DNA of 64,000 nt from Doris montereyensis. Taxonomy: Eukaryota; Mollusca; Gastropoda; Nudibranchia; Dorididae. The stretch covers positions 80,748 through 144,747 of the forward strand of contig JAXRKP010001273.1 in the NCBI GenBank assembly GCA_037039925.1, in the 5' to 3' direction. Positions 37,127 to 48,972 of the stretch are shown here, piece after piece (position 1 is the first letter of the stretch; the number at the start of each line of letters is the position of its first letter). A program made the translations under genes and the position numbers. A model generated the notes under the pieces. It was not told the origin of the DNA. It worked only from the letters and a program-made list of their open reading frames with translations, and made no database searches.

Positions 37127-37162
37127 CTCTGTTGTAGCGGCAGTAGTAACACTGATTGTTTC
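37127..37162 (-). CDS. Candidate micro-exon of the GOLM/GOLIM4-like gene
   Basis: A 36-bp segment encoding ETISVTTAATTE, phase 0 to 0, with donor GAG|GTGAAA and acceptor GAAGAAGACATCACAG, whose pyrimidine tract is weak. The Thr/Ser-rich peptide could be an O-glycosylated linker between the coiled coil and the polyQ segment. The acceptor sequence TGTTTCCTGTGATGTCTTCT is repeated at 37,316. Confidence 0.4.
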
Positions 37163-37529
37163 CTGTGATGTCTTCTTCAAAAGCCAAAAACAAAAATAAC
37201 AAAAAAAGGTTTATTGCTTAATAAAAAATGATCAAACAATATAAAGTCTTAAAATTTAATCAAAATGAAAAAGAAAAATCAGGGAAACAAGTTTACTTAT
37301 ATATATATTATACATTGTTTCCTGTGATGTCTTCTTGCATGCAAAAGCCCCCCCCCCCCTCCAAAGACTGTATTGCTAAAGAATAAAAAATAAAACAAAA
37401 CAAATTGTTGAAAATGCCACCAAAACCACAAGTAAAATAAAATATATTACACAAATTTGTTTAAATAGAGATAGATGAAAACACCCGTGTGGACATCATT
37501 GCTTGTTTTCCTTCAATGTGAAAGTTCTT

Positions 37530-37592
37530 TCATCCATTTTGTTTCAATGGAATTCATTCCTTCCACCATGTGCAGTGATTTCATGTTGAACA
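37530..37592 (+). repeat. SINE-like repeat A, 5' part
   Basis: GTTTCAATGGAATTCATTCC and CCACCATGTGCAGTGATTTC are recognisable. The copy is cut off where R1 copy B starts. Confidence 0.65.
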
Positions 37593-37595
37593 GAG

Positions 37596-38660
37596 AGTTT
37601 TGGACCAAAAGATTGATTTTCTGTGCTTTGCATATTTGGGTAGAACGATCATTTATCTACAAGTTCATGGCAGAAAAATGTCCATGTGATGTATGAGATT
37701 TTTTTTTACAAAATATTTTGTAGGTCCCTGCGTTTCTTGTACGCGCCGCCTCAGACGTAGGTAAAAACAGTCAAATTTTTACGTAAATTACCCTAACACT
37801 GACTGAGAAAATGGCAGTAAAAACCCATATATTGGCGGTTAATCGCCAAATGTGGCAGCACCGACTTGACCTTGTTTCTGTCGACACCAATCGACGTGTC
37901 TCCCATCGCTGTGTGATATATAAGAGGCGTTGCGCGTCAGTGTGTATGTAAACAAGCGCACAAGCATAGGATATAGAGGAAAAAAAAAAAAAAACTCGTC
38001 ATTTCGACATGTTTTCACAACAGTGCACATCTAAACCTAGATTTCTAATCCTATTTACATAAGTAACAATGCCAGAGACTGTCCAAAGAGTAAAAGGGCT
38101 GCTACAACAAGGGAAACCCGTCTGAAGCATTTATTTTGTGTTATTTTCTTTTTATTTATTTACTTGCATTTTTCTCAAAATATAGTTTTTCCACACTAAA
38201 ATTCTATCTCCTACGCCATTTAACGAACAATTTGTATTATATTTGGCACACAAGTTCCTCTTTGTCAATGTTAATAGAATGACGTCAGGTTTTTTTTAAT
38301 ACGTTGTTAACTCTGAGAATTTTTATTTTTATTTTAATAAAAACGCTGTTTTTGTACATTCACGATATATAGAATTTTTTTTAATTCATAAAAAAAAATA
38401 TATCCAAAAGATATTAAAAAAACCCGACGTCACTCTTTAGATATTGAATGGAAATGACGATCTGCACAGGTTTTGAGTGATTTTATTCATAACTAAGGGA
38501 GGAGATCGATTTTGAAAATTGAGTCAAAAACCAAGATGGAGGCCGTTTCTATGGCAACCAAGGACGCTACAAACTTTTCAATGATATAGGATGACTGTAT
38601 TTTGACAGTTACTCATGTACATACGAAAAGCAAAAACCTAAACTCAAAAGCAAACAAAAA
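37596..38660 (+). repeat. Dispersed repeat R1, copy B
   Basis: Same order of landmarks as copy A, with a longer AT-rich insertion after the TTTGGCACACAAGTTCC block. The left edge abuts a truncated repeat A. Confidence 0.85.
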
Positions 38661-39169
38661 TCACTTCAAGTGCCGCTCTCCCCTTAAGGCTTCTTTAAAG
38701 AAAAATTAAAAAACAGACATGTTTTTAGACGATCTTAAAAAAAAAATCTTAACTTTTCAGACGATACAACATCCTCCATGCATTTACGATTTTTATTTTC
38801 ACCATTGAAATCAATCTGAAAATGTTCTTGTTCCTCTATCTTTTTGAGAGAAAAAAGAATTTCAGCTAACCATAATATTTTCTATGGTTTATTTTCCCAC
38901 AATTTTTCATTAAATACCTGAATTGTTACGGTATTTCCCAGATCTGAAAAATGGACACACAGAGTTACATGACCTTTCACGTTTGTGTGTATCCTCACGT
39001 AGAAACTTATAAAAACAGTATCAAAAAGCACTCCCCAATTCAATTCATTGATCTTAAGAAATACTACTGAACGCAACCAATAGCCTCAGTCAAAACACTA
39101 GTGTGGGAAAGATGTTCATCAGTCAACAATCAGACATCGAGATATCTGATCTGAGACTCCCAAAATATG

Positions 39170-39305
39170 TTTCTTTGAAATTTACTGTCCACCACATGTG
39201 GTGATCTCGGGGTGAATTCAGAGACAACAGAAAGATGTGAGAAATGTGAAAGAGTGAGAAAGAGGGAAACAGTAGGACCTACTAGTGCCACTCCAACCCA
39301 TCTGA
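39170..39305 (+). repeat. SINE-like repeat A
   Basis: Copy with TTGAAATTTACTGTCCACC, GTGATCTCGGGGTGAATT and ACAGTAGGACCTACTAG. Confidence 0.75.
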
Positions 39306-39929
39306 GACAGATAAAACGCACGGCCATGAAAGAAAACAAGGCCATGTGTTATGCAATCACTACTTTCTTAAATGATCAACTTTGTTTTGACAGCAAGTAA
39401 ATAAATAAAATAATATCATCATATTTAGTACAAAATATATAATCTATAAATCAATAAATAAACAATAAAGTGCACAACCATCCTTTATCAGATGTATTGC
39501 AAGCAAACAACCTGACCGATCGCCTTTCCACCTCCCTGAACAAAGGTACACTACAACTTTCAAATAGACAAAGGTACATGCAAGGTGAGAAAGAAAGAAT
39601 ACATTAATTTGCAAATAAGGATAACAATTACATCATGACAATTTCTCTAAAAAACCCTAAAAAAAAACAAAGAAAAAAATCAACAGCCTTGCTCACTGTT
39701 AAAGCAAGGGACTAGATCTACCTTCAGCCATTAACAAAACCATCGGGTTAAAAAGTAAAAGCGGATAGAATTAATGCACCATGAACCAGCAATGCCTGGA
39801 ATAAAATTGCACCTATATGAATATTACAATTGTTTCTAAAAATTAATGAGAAAGGCACCTAAAAGACATGAAAGGATTTTTAACATATCACACCTCTGTT
39901 TTATTGATCATAAGGAGACAAGATCTCTG

Positions 39930-40075
39930 GTCTTTGTTTCATTGGAATTTACCCCGTTCACCATATACGATGATCTCAGGGTAAACTCCGAGGAACCAGC
40001 AGGTAAAATAAAAGACTATGACATAGTGAAAGAAAAGGAATAAGACCTACTGGTAGAACCCATCAACCACCCATC
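39930..40075 (+). repeat. SINE-like repeat A, last copy in the window
   Basis: Complete copy: GTTTCATTGGAATTTACCCC, GATGATCTCAGGGTAAA and AATAAGACCTACTGGTAGA. No further copies were found to the right. Confidence 0.8.
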
Positions 40076-40079
40076 ATAA

Positions 40080-41335
40080 GGAGACAGAACAGGAACAGTA
40101 AATCAAAAGATAAAGAAGTGACATTAGGTGGTGATGTATGTATACAATACACAAGAAGAAAAAACAAAACCATAGAAGCATCTCAATTTTCAGGTTAAAG
40201 ATTTCACAACAAAAACACACTTTTGCAAATCATGAAAATAAAGAATGCTAATCTTTAAAAGTTATTTTTTAACAAAATTAAAGATTGCATCGTAGACTAC
40301 AAACCCCCCCCCCCCTCCCATTCATCATGTCAACTGCTCAATACAATAGTAAAAGATACTAATAAAAAAAGTAACTGTCTATGCAGGGTTGACAAGTTTG
40401 AAAAAGTCACAATGAGGTGAAATGAGGGACAGTGAGACTGACCGATGTATTTGATAAATGCATAGACACTGTGCGCGCAGAATAGGTTATTCTCTCATTG
40501 CAACATCTAGCTATTACTAACCTTTGTATAAATTTAAATATAAATTTCAAGATTTTTCTCTGGATTTCAGTTTTAGAAGTAGCTAGGACATACCAAAGAC
40601 ACAAAATCAATATGAATGACAAACAATCTAGAGTCTAATTTAGATTAGACTCAAAGCACCAATATGTAATAAAGCATATACTTCTATAAGCCATGATTCT
40701 TGATTCAGCCACACCTCCAAGATTAATTCCAGTATTAACTGAAGGAGAAAGTTGGTTTTATACGACTAGCAGTAGGAGTTTTCACAATAATTGTATCAGT
40801 CTTTACTCTCACAGATTTTAAATTAAACAAAATAAATACTTTAAGTCTACAATCTGTACTTGGTAGAGTTGGCCAGAGCGAAAGAGAGAGAGAGAGAAAG
40901 AGAGACGCACAGACACACAGGTAAATGATGGTGTCTTTTTTTACAAGAAGGCAATGCTCCTATTATAAAGTTTACGTTCTAATTAGTAATAACAGAACAG
41001 CAGGTATACATTGTAAGTCTAGTGTTGTACAGGTTCCTCAGTGTACCATGCATGGTTACAATAATATTATAATGGCAACGTTAGTTATACAGCATGGGTT
41101 TCGCTGAAAGTTTAACAGTTGAGAAAGTTGGATATGTGGGACAGGTGACGCGTATGCGAGACGGACAATGGTAATGCGGGATTGTCCCGGAAAATGCGGA
41201 ACGCTTGGCAACCCTATCTATGGTCAAATTTAACAAGAGTTCAACATAAACTGGAAAATGAACAATCCATGCAATGTGGTTTCAATTACAACATGTGACT
41301 AACAAAAGGAAGAAAAAACACAAAAAGATAAAGAA
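40080..41335. other. Intron DNA, no gene seen
   Basis: AT-rich sequence with a poly-C run near 40,305, a short (GA)n near 40,885 and no splice-bounded coding frame. Confidence 0.45.
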
Positions 41336-41342
41336 AATGTAC

Positions 41343-41425
41343 CTCTCCATTCTGAACCTGTGACTGAAGGAGAACAACAGTGCCTTGCAGTTCTTCATTG
41401 GACTTCTTTGTCTGCCGCACTTCCT
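41343..41425 (-). CDS. Coiled-coil exon of the GOLM/GOLIM4-like gene
   Basis: An 83-bp exon with acceptor TCTTTTTGTACACAG and donor GAG|GTACAT. Entering in phase 1 from the 43.5-kb exon, it reads EEVRQTKKSNEELQGTVVLL and then QSQVQNGE, leaving in phase 0. Hydrophobic residues fall in heptad-like spacing, continuing the upstream coiled coil. Confidence 0.75.
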
Positions 41426-41521
41426 CTGTGTACAAAAAGAATCAAGGGAGAGACATAATGAAAATCAATTTACATTCTCTTCACAGCAAAAAGGATGGAA
41501 TTATGAATATTTAAAAACAGG

Positions 41522-41815
41522 TTACGTTCCTTCAAGGCCATAACGGCCATTAGAGCTGGAACTTATCCCGGTTACGATACCACGAAGCGGAAAAGGTGGT
41601 ATTAATCATCTTCTGGCCAGAGCGCTAGTCTGACGCCGGTTTTTGATCCTAAACTTGTGCTTGTACACATTTGCACCTGGGTCGAGTGGGAAAAATGTGT
41701 TAAGCGCTTTTCCAAAGGAACGCAATGTCGGACCTAGCTTTGCTGGGATTGAACCCGGGGACCTCGTGATCCCCAGTCTAACCACTCGTCCACTGATGCC
41801 ACGATCGAATTTTAA
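41522..41815 (-). repeat. tRNA-derived SINE family D
   Basis: On the minus strand, a tRNA-like head has AGTGGTTAGACTGGGGATC (A box region) and CCGGGTTCAATCCCAGC (B box). A ~200-bp body includes GCGCTTTTCCAAAGG near its centre and GGCCGTTATGGCCTTGAAGG at the end. A partial copy of that end lies at 48.76 kb. Confidence 0.8.
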
Positions 41816-41859
41816 TTTTTAAAATACCTAGGTGTCGTGGGCCTCCTGAAGTATTATTT

Positions 41860-42485
41860 TTTGCTTTTGAGTATAGGTTTTTGCTTTTAGTATGTATATG
41901 AGTATGTCAAAATACAGTCATCCTATATCAATGAATAGTTTGTAGCGTACTTGGTTGCCATAGACGCAGCCACCATCGTGGATTTTGACCCAATTTTCAA
42001 AATCTATAATCTCCCTTAGTTATGAATAAAATCGCTCCAAAACCTGCGCAGATCGCCTTTTCCATTCAATATCTAAAGAGCGACGTCGGTTTTCTTTGAT
42101 GTTTTGGATAGTTTTTTAAAGTGAATTTTTGAAAATACTATATACCGTGAATGTACAAAACGGCATTTTTATTACAAAAAAAAAACAATTAAAAAAAGTT
42201 TACAAATAGAAACAACCCGACCTCATGCTATTAACATTGATAAGAGGAACCTGTGTGCCAAATATAATACAAATCGTTTTGATAAATGGCGGAGGAGACA
42301 GAATTTTAGTGTGAAAAAACTACATTTTGAGAAAAATGCAAGTAAAAAAACCAAAAGAAAATAACATAAAACAAACGCTTCAGACGAGTTTCCTTCTAGC
42401 AGCCCTCCTTACTCTTTTCGTCTAATCTGGCATTGTTACTAATGTAAAGAGGATTATAAATCTAGATTTAGATGTGCACTCCTTA
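41860..42485 (-). repeat. Dispersed repeat R1, copy C (inverted)
   Basis: Reverse orientation relative to copies A and B. It holds the GTCATCCTATATCAATGAA, AGTTATGAATAAAATCGCT and GTGCCAAATATAATACAAAT blocks. The part of R1 beyond the CTAGATTTAGATGTGCAC block is missing. Confidence 0.8.
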
Positions 42486-42989
42486 GTGAAGACTTTGAAG
42501 CTTCAAAAGCATATCCGCTAGCTGGCATTTCAGATAAGTCGTTTACTCTATCCCCTTATTGTATCGATACATTTGTAATCTGTATACATTTCGCACCTTT
42601 AGTGTAATTTTTGCCTTGATTGATACCTCCTTTCATTCATTCTCTATCACTTCTTCTTTCTAGACCCAGTGAGATACAGATCTAGTGTTATAGTTATCCT
42701 CTTTTTCATTCTTGTTTCCCATACTCACACCTCTTTCTCCCTTTCTTTCTTCCCTGTCTTTTTTTTCTTCTTCTTTTCTCTCTCTTTCTCCTTCTCACCT
42801 TTTATTATTTCATTACATTCATACTTTTATTTCATTCTAGATATGAACTTTCCATTCTCACTCCTATATATTCTTCATATCCCCTTCTACTTAAATTTTT
42901 TATCATCACCGTCTTTTTCTTTCTTTCTTCCTCCTTTCTGTTTTTCTTCTGCAATCACATTGTTGGATGCCTGAGTTAGTGCTTAGATC

Positions 42990-43100
42990 TAGATATTTCT
43001 CGTTTGTTGTCTGATGAAGGGTTATACCCGAAACGTCACGTGTTTGTTCTGTCTTTATTAGTGGAGTTGTCACTTATTGTCCTATTTCACCTTTGACTTC
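42990..43100 (+). mobile_element. Possible Penelope-type fragment with hammerhead-like core
   Basis: CTGATGA (43,011-43,017), a short GGGT/ACCC hairpin and GAAAC (43,030-43,034) follow the order of a hammerhead ribozyme core. One extra A before the hairpin and no obvious stem III make activity doubtful. Hammerhead motifs are known from the terminal repeats of Penelope-like retroelements. The adjoining AGTGGAGTTGTCACTT block recurs as an inverted pair at 56.8 kb. Confidence 0.4.
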
Positions 43101-43531
43101 ACTCACTGTGGCTCCTTCGTACTATTTATATATATATATATAAGCTTAAGTTGACGCTGTTTTACATTGTCTACACAACCTGAATGCAACAAACCATTCG
43201 AAAACAACACATTGATAAATTTGAAAGCTCAGAGCTGTGTCATGATATGAGACGATACAGATCTATGGAGGTAATAACAATCTAAAATTTTAGGAGGATC
43301 CACATCTATAGTAGTTTTAAAGTTATTGCTTTAATTGAGGAATTCACAATTATTATCAAGTTTTAGCAGCTGTCTGAACAACATTTTTAAAAACCTACAA
43401 TAACCGCGAAACTGACACCGATGGGAGATGCAGGTCAACACAACTTTTCTCTGCCTGGTGCAACATACTTCAAGCATCATTTTGACAAAATCTATGCAAA
43501 AGGACAAGCGCAAGATGCTCTCCTGCGTTAC

Positions 43532-43682
43532 CTTCAAGTGAAACGATGATCCTTTCCTTTTCAGACTTCAAGTCCTGATACTCTTGAGCATGTTGGTTTT
43601 CGGCCTGCATGTGCTCCGATCGCATGGTCTCCATATCCTGCTTCAACTTCATGAAGTCGGCCTCGGTTTCCTTGTGCTGACT
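43532..43682 (-). CDS. Main coiled-coil exon of the GOLM/GOLIM4-like gene
   Basis: A 151-bp exon with acceptor TTTTCTCATGTGTTCAG and donor AAG|GTAACG, phase 0 to 1. It reads SQHKETEADFMKLKQDMETM, then RSEHMQAENQHAQEYQDLKS and EKERIIVSLE. The Lys/Glu/Gln-rich sequence with regularly spaced Met, Leu and Ile indicates a coiled coil. The IIVSLE ending resembles the VVTLE end of the same region in GOLIM4. Confidence 0.8.
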
Positions 43683-44072
43683 CTGAACACATGAGAAAAT
43701 GATCGATATGGTGAATACGCTTAGTCTCTATTTCTTCACAAATGCAGGCATGTTTAGTTTTCATTTACAATTTGCAGGTGGCTTCATACAAAGCTTGCCT
43801 TAATTTCCTGGGACGCCTCCAGCACAACGTCCTGCATTACATGAAATAATTGGCCTTGCAACAAATTACAGAGTTCCCACTCATTTTCAGAAACAAAATT
43901 CAAGAGTTTTCCATGGAAAAAATCACATTTTCCAAGACTATGATCTGTGATGATAACGGAGGGAAACCCAAAATAGAGGAAAATTATTGTCGCAACAAAC
44001 CACCGAAGTGGGCCTAATACAATACAATGCTACAGATGCATGTATGGGATCAGGATGCTGCATAAGTAATTT

Positions 44073-44275
<203 letters not shown>

Positions 44276-45269
44276 TCTAAAATGATTGCATTTGAATGAT
44301 AAAGAGTGGCGATATCTGACAATCTGACAAATTGTAATTGTTCAGGAAACGATTTAAGAATGAACCAATCAATACAGAAACAGCATCAATAAACGGCCAC
44401 ATCTGCTGTGCCCTATGAGAAATTTTGTCTGGTTCCGAGATGGAAAAAGTAAGATCGCGATATGTCATAAAAATTTCAAGATTTTTCAAGACATTAAGAG
44501 AATTTTTTTAAATTCCAAGACTTGATTTCTTCCAACCATATTCCTAGAATTTTCCAGTTTTCCAAGATGAGTATGAACCCTAAAATTACTTTCTAAAAGA
44601 ATAAAAAATATACTTACTCCAAAAAGAAAGTATAAACAATGGAAAGAATTTCTGTTAATGATTGTAAATATTTAAAAATATATTGCAAAATGTGCTTTTT
44701 ATTAACTAAAGCATATTCACACAGCACAATATAAGCCTTCTTTATTTCTATGAAACTAACTGAGTAAATAATATTAATGAATACAGTCGAACCCACTTAA
44801 TCCAAATCGTATGGGAACAGGTAAAACATTTGGATGAATTGGCATTTTGGATTGACCGAAATACATTATTTTGAGGTGTAAAGTGTAAAATATGCAACAA
44901 GATATTTTCACTCATGTGAAGACATCTTGACAGCTGATGAATCTGTAATTTGTGTCCCTGTTTATCCATCAATCAGATGGAAACAATGAAATGCGTGACC
45001 AGTTTAAAAACCATTTGGTCTGGACATAGAAATAGCCTCTTTATTGATCAATGTCATTTTCTTTGATTTTGGGCTAGACCAGGGTTCATAGGACTTTAAA
45101 TTTTCTAAGAGATTCTAGGAGATTTTCTAAAATTTCTAGGTTTACTCGATGGTAATCGTAAAGTTTAGTTAGTGTCAAGTGCGTATTTTTATCATAAAAG
45201 TTATTGACAAATTATGTGTTACTAGTAAATCAAAAGGGTGTTTGTGACAGTAATTTATCTATTTAAGCA

Positions 45270-45915
45270 TATAAGTGGTTCCTTCTTCTTCAATCTCTAA
45301 AAGTGGGTCCTTCTTCTTCTTCAATCTCTAAAAGTGGGTCCTTCTTCTTCAATCTCTAAAAGTGGACCCTTCTTCTTCTTCAATCTCTAAAGAGGGTCTT
45401 TCTTCTTCTTCAATCTCTAAAAAGTGGGTCTTTCTTCTTCTTCAATCTCTAAAAGTGGGTCCTTCTTCTTCAATCTCTAAAAATGGGTCATTCTTCTTCA
45501 ATTCTAAAAGTGGGTCCTTCTTCTTCTTCAATCTCTAAAAGTGGATCCTTCTTCTTCTTCAATCTCTAAAAGTGGGTTCTTCTTCTTCTTCAATCTCTAA
45601 AAGTGGGTCCTTCCTCTTCTTCAATCTCTAAAAGTGGGTCCTTCTTCTTCAATCTCTAAATGTGGGTCCTTCTTCTTCAATCTCTAAAGTGGGTCCTTCT
45701 TCTTCAATCTCTAAAAGTGGGTCCTTCTTCTTCAATCTCTAAAAGTGGATCCTTCTTCTTCAATCTCTAAAAGTGGGTCCTTCTTCTTCTTCAATCTCTA
45801 AATTATTATTCTTCAATCTAAAGTGAGTCCTTCTTTAATCTCTAAAAGTGGGTTCTTCTTCTTCTTCAATCTTTAAAAGTGGGTCCTTCTTCTGCAATCT
45901 CCAAAAGTGAGTCAA
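45270..45915. repeat. 28-31-bp minisatellite
   Basis: About 21 units based on CTTCTTCAATCTCTAAAAGT followed by GGGTCCTT. Length varies by three bases because the number of CTT triplets changes. It lies in the intron between the 43.5- and 46.2-kb exons. Confidence 0.95.
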
Positions 45916-46227
45916 ACTACTCTGGACAACACTACAACATGAGACTAAACAACTCTTCGAGTTACCTGCTGGAAACAGACATATGTCCTCAGATAGCATA
46001 AATAAAATGGTAAATGGCAGATATGGCAGTCATAAGGATTTAGCTGCAGGTGCCCATAACGAAAGCATGCAGCTGTAGGCCCGAGAGTTCAATGATCCTC
46101 ATATTTTCAAGAAGTCTCTGAGAATTCCACGTTTATAAGACGGTCCAAACAAAATTCAAAAGTTCTGGTCATACTCAGAGGTCACTGCTTATATGATAGT
46201 CATGAATGAACAAACAAGCAAACAAAC

Positions 46228-46281
46228 CTGGAGCATACTGAGTTGCTGGTTGATGGACTTGACTCTTGAGGACAGTTCTCT
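46228..46281 (-). CDS. Coiled-coil exon of the GOLM/GOLIM4-like gene
   Basis: A 54-bp exon encoding RELSSRVKSINQQLSMLQ, phase 0 to 0. The acceptor TATGTTTTCAG is good and the donor CAG|GTTTGT somewhat weak. It follows the RCENDK exon directly in phase. Confidence 0.75.
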
Positions 46282-46289
46282 CTGAAAAC

Positions 46290-48740
46290 ATAAAAATCCA
46301 AAATATTTTGTTTTAAGTCCTATTATAAACAGTTAAACTAAAGATTTCATCAAAAACTAAAACTACAATAATAAAAAAAATGTAAACACATGACATATAA
46401 AACATGCTTCGCAAATACACAAAACTTACATCAGACAAAAGATTTCACAGAAATTATTACAAAACTTACAGGCCAGTTTGAAGTGATAGTTAATATTAAC
46501 ATCCGTTGCATCTTAAATCCTTAACTCTAAGCATTGTCAAAACTTCAAAAGGGCATTTTCACACAGCACAATATACACCATATTTCGCTACACTTACGCC
46601 ATAGCACAAATTGTCGAACATATGCGACGCCATCACAACGTTGCCGGGCCATAACTACAGAAAGATTGCGTTTACGCGATTGTGGTAATGAGCATCTTCT
46701 GGGCTTATTATTTTGCTTCAGTTTTATACCGGAAAGAGCTCTCGAGCGTGAACGGTTGACTTTTTATGATTTGATTTTACTGCTGGCAGTGCATGCCTTC
46801 GACTAAACCCGTTTTTCTTTGCCAGCGTACAAAACAACTACTACCACTAGTACTACAAGTCAGAAACAGCATAGACCGCACTGTTCTCGATCAGCTTACC
46901 GGCTCATTATTTTCCAATCATTGTTTTTACCATTTTACTGATGGAAGTAGTGTATTGTGTGAATGGTGTCTCCACCCCGAAAAGAGTTTTAGCTTCTCAA
47001 TTTCACTCATTTCCACTCAGACAAACTAACGACACATGGCTGATTTTTTTTTTATTGGTGCCAATATAAAGTTTGATCTCTTATGAACAACATCTTTCAA
47101 AAATGAAGACAAAATAATAACAAATAAAAAAGTTCGAGAAGATTTTAAACCACCCTACTTGTTTGGGTACCCACGGCATAATATTGTGTCGGACCTTGGA
47201 GTAGTCTATGAGTTAACTCCTGTCTACAAAACCATTCTTCACAGCATTTAACAACATACATTCACTACAGTGATACAGTAGTAGAACATGCCACCACCTT
47301 ACAGCCGTGTCCACCTGCCAGTCATGCAATCTCAGAAAAACAAAATTGTTTCTATATTCTGACCCCTTAACAACATACCAACCCGGCTAAAAACATGACT
47401 TTTAACAGACATCAAGCATGTCCATGGCAGATGTCTTCTTTCATAGACTCCAAATATGATGGCATTTCAATTAAACTAGATGTGTAGATAATCAAGCCTT
47501 GTCTCTCAGCTGCAATAAATAGGTGCTGATAGCAAACTCTCTCTACCTGTCAGATGGCAAGGCACCATTTTCATCCAGCTGGGTCAAGCAAACAATGGTT
47601 ATCGTCTAGCATAGAAGCAGCTAACAGTAAATCTTGCTCTACCTGCCACACAGTGTGGCCTCCACGATGGGATGTTTTATGTCTAGGCAAAACGAACAAT
47701 AATAGCCTAAATTCATCACTGCTCAATGCATGTTATGAAAACAATGGAGGTTAATCGTCATCAATCAAATAAAAAATAATTGTTCAACCAATGTGATGTT
47801 GGTGAGTGATAAAATTGTCCTTGATTTATTGAGTGCTTGTCCCGTAGAAATGGATGCCCAATAGGTTCATAAAGTTCCGTCCTCTGCAAGACTAACCTGT
47901 CCCTCATTAAACTGACAGTAGCTTGTCAAAAACCGCCCCAATTTTCTGTTCACCACAGCGTTAGTTCGTAGATTTTGCTAATTTTCGGTCCTATTCACCT
48001 TGCCCCCTCTCCCTATACAACGTAGTAGCGTAATATGGTTTACACCATTGGACAGATCTATTCAAGCCCTTTCCAACCATGTGTGTTGTGATAGGGAATG
48101 TGTAATATGATGTGCTCTCATAGGCTAGTAAACGAGGGTGGTCAGACATGAAAGCCAGTGGCTAGCCAGTGAAAAACCAGATGCCAGACACCCCTCTCTT
48201 TCTTCGCGTTACGCGATAACTCAATGAATGATAGTCGGCTCTGATTGGTCGAATCAGATTGTGCTAAAAATAGGCTTTACAATGATACCCATCAATCCGC
48301 CAAGAGATCTAGTAAGCGGGATTGATCAGTCGCAAGCTCAGGCTGTGTGTGCGTCATCAATTCAATATGTGTAGAGACAAATTATGCTGTTTTTACATTT
48401 TCTGCATCAACAAAAAGCCATCTTGTAGTTTTCGGAGAGTTGTAAAAATAGTTTGACTTGTTCTGTTATGAATTCATGACTTTAAGTCTAAGGAGTATGA
48501 GTTTTGTGAGTGATCGCTTTTGCGAGGTATAGAATTTATTTTGGTATCAAATTACTTAGGACGTAAAGTTCTTTCCAGTGATAGCAATTGCCTTTCCATT
48601 GCTTACACTTGAGATTTCGGTTTGGACTACCTACTGACAGGTGTTTAATGCATGATTGACAGGTTTGGTAAGAATTAGATTGAATCACGGTCATGGTCTT
48701 TCTTTAGTAAAGGTTTGTCATCCACCTGTGTTACATTAGC
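46290..48740. other. Intron DNA, no gene seen
   Basis: No splice-bounded frame. CpG dinucleotides are more frequent than usual near 46,570-46,760 and 48,190-48,330, and ATTGGTCGAATCAGATT near 48,245 contains an inverted CCAAT box. This might mark a promoter, but no first exon was recognised. Confidence 0.35.
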
Positions 48741-48749
48741 GTCCTGTCA

Positions 48750-48812
48750 CACTACAGGAACCGGGATCGTAAGCTCTGGCTCTATGGGCCATAATGGCCT
48801 CCAAGGAACTTT
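48750..48812 (+). repeat. tRNA-derived SINE family D, 3' fragment
   Basis: CCGGGATCGTAAGCTCTGG and ATGGCCTCCAAGGAACT match the end of the 41.5-kb copy in the opposite orientation. Confidence 0.6.
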
Positions 48813-48924
48813 ACTTACTACCAGTCTGCCCACCACCACAATTTTTTCATCTCACCAAGGGCGTGTCCTTAGACCGCTGCTTCTGTATTATAATTACATT
48901 GCAAGTTACTCATAGGATACATAC

Positions 48925-48972
48925 CTTGTCATTTTCACAGCGCTCTTGTAGATCATCTTTTGCCTTTATTAG
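48925..48972 (-). CDS. Coiled-coil exon with RCENDK motif
   Basis: A 48-bp exon encoding LIKAKDDLQERCENDK, with acceptor TTTTTCCAGAG and donor AAG|GTATGT, phase 0 to 0 when the second AG is used. With the first AG (48,974) a Glu would be added if the upstream exon ended in phase 1. RCENDK sits where vertebrate GOLM2 has RCEDDK, the main family clue. Confidence 0.7.

Noticed and set aside
44786..45010. Possible MITE beginning TACAGTCGAACCCACTTAAT
   Set aside because: The start looks like a pogo-type terminus, but no matching inverted end could be found nearby.
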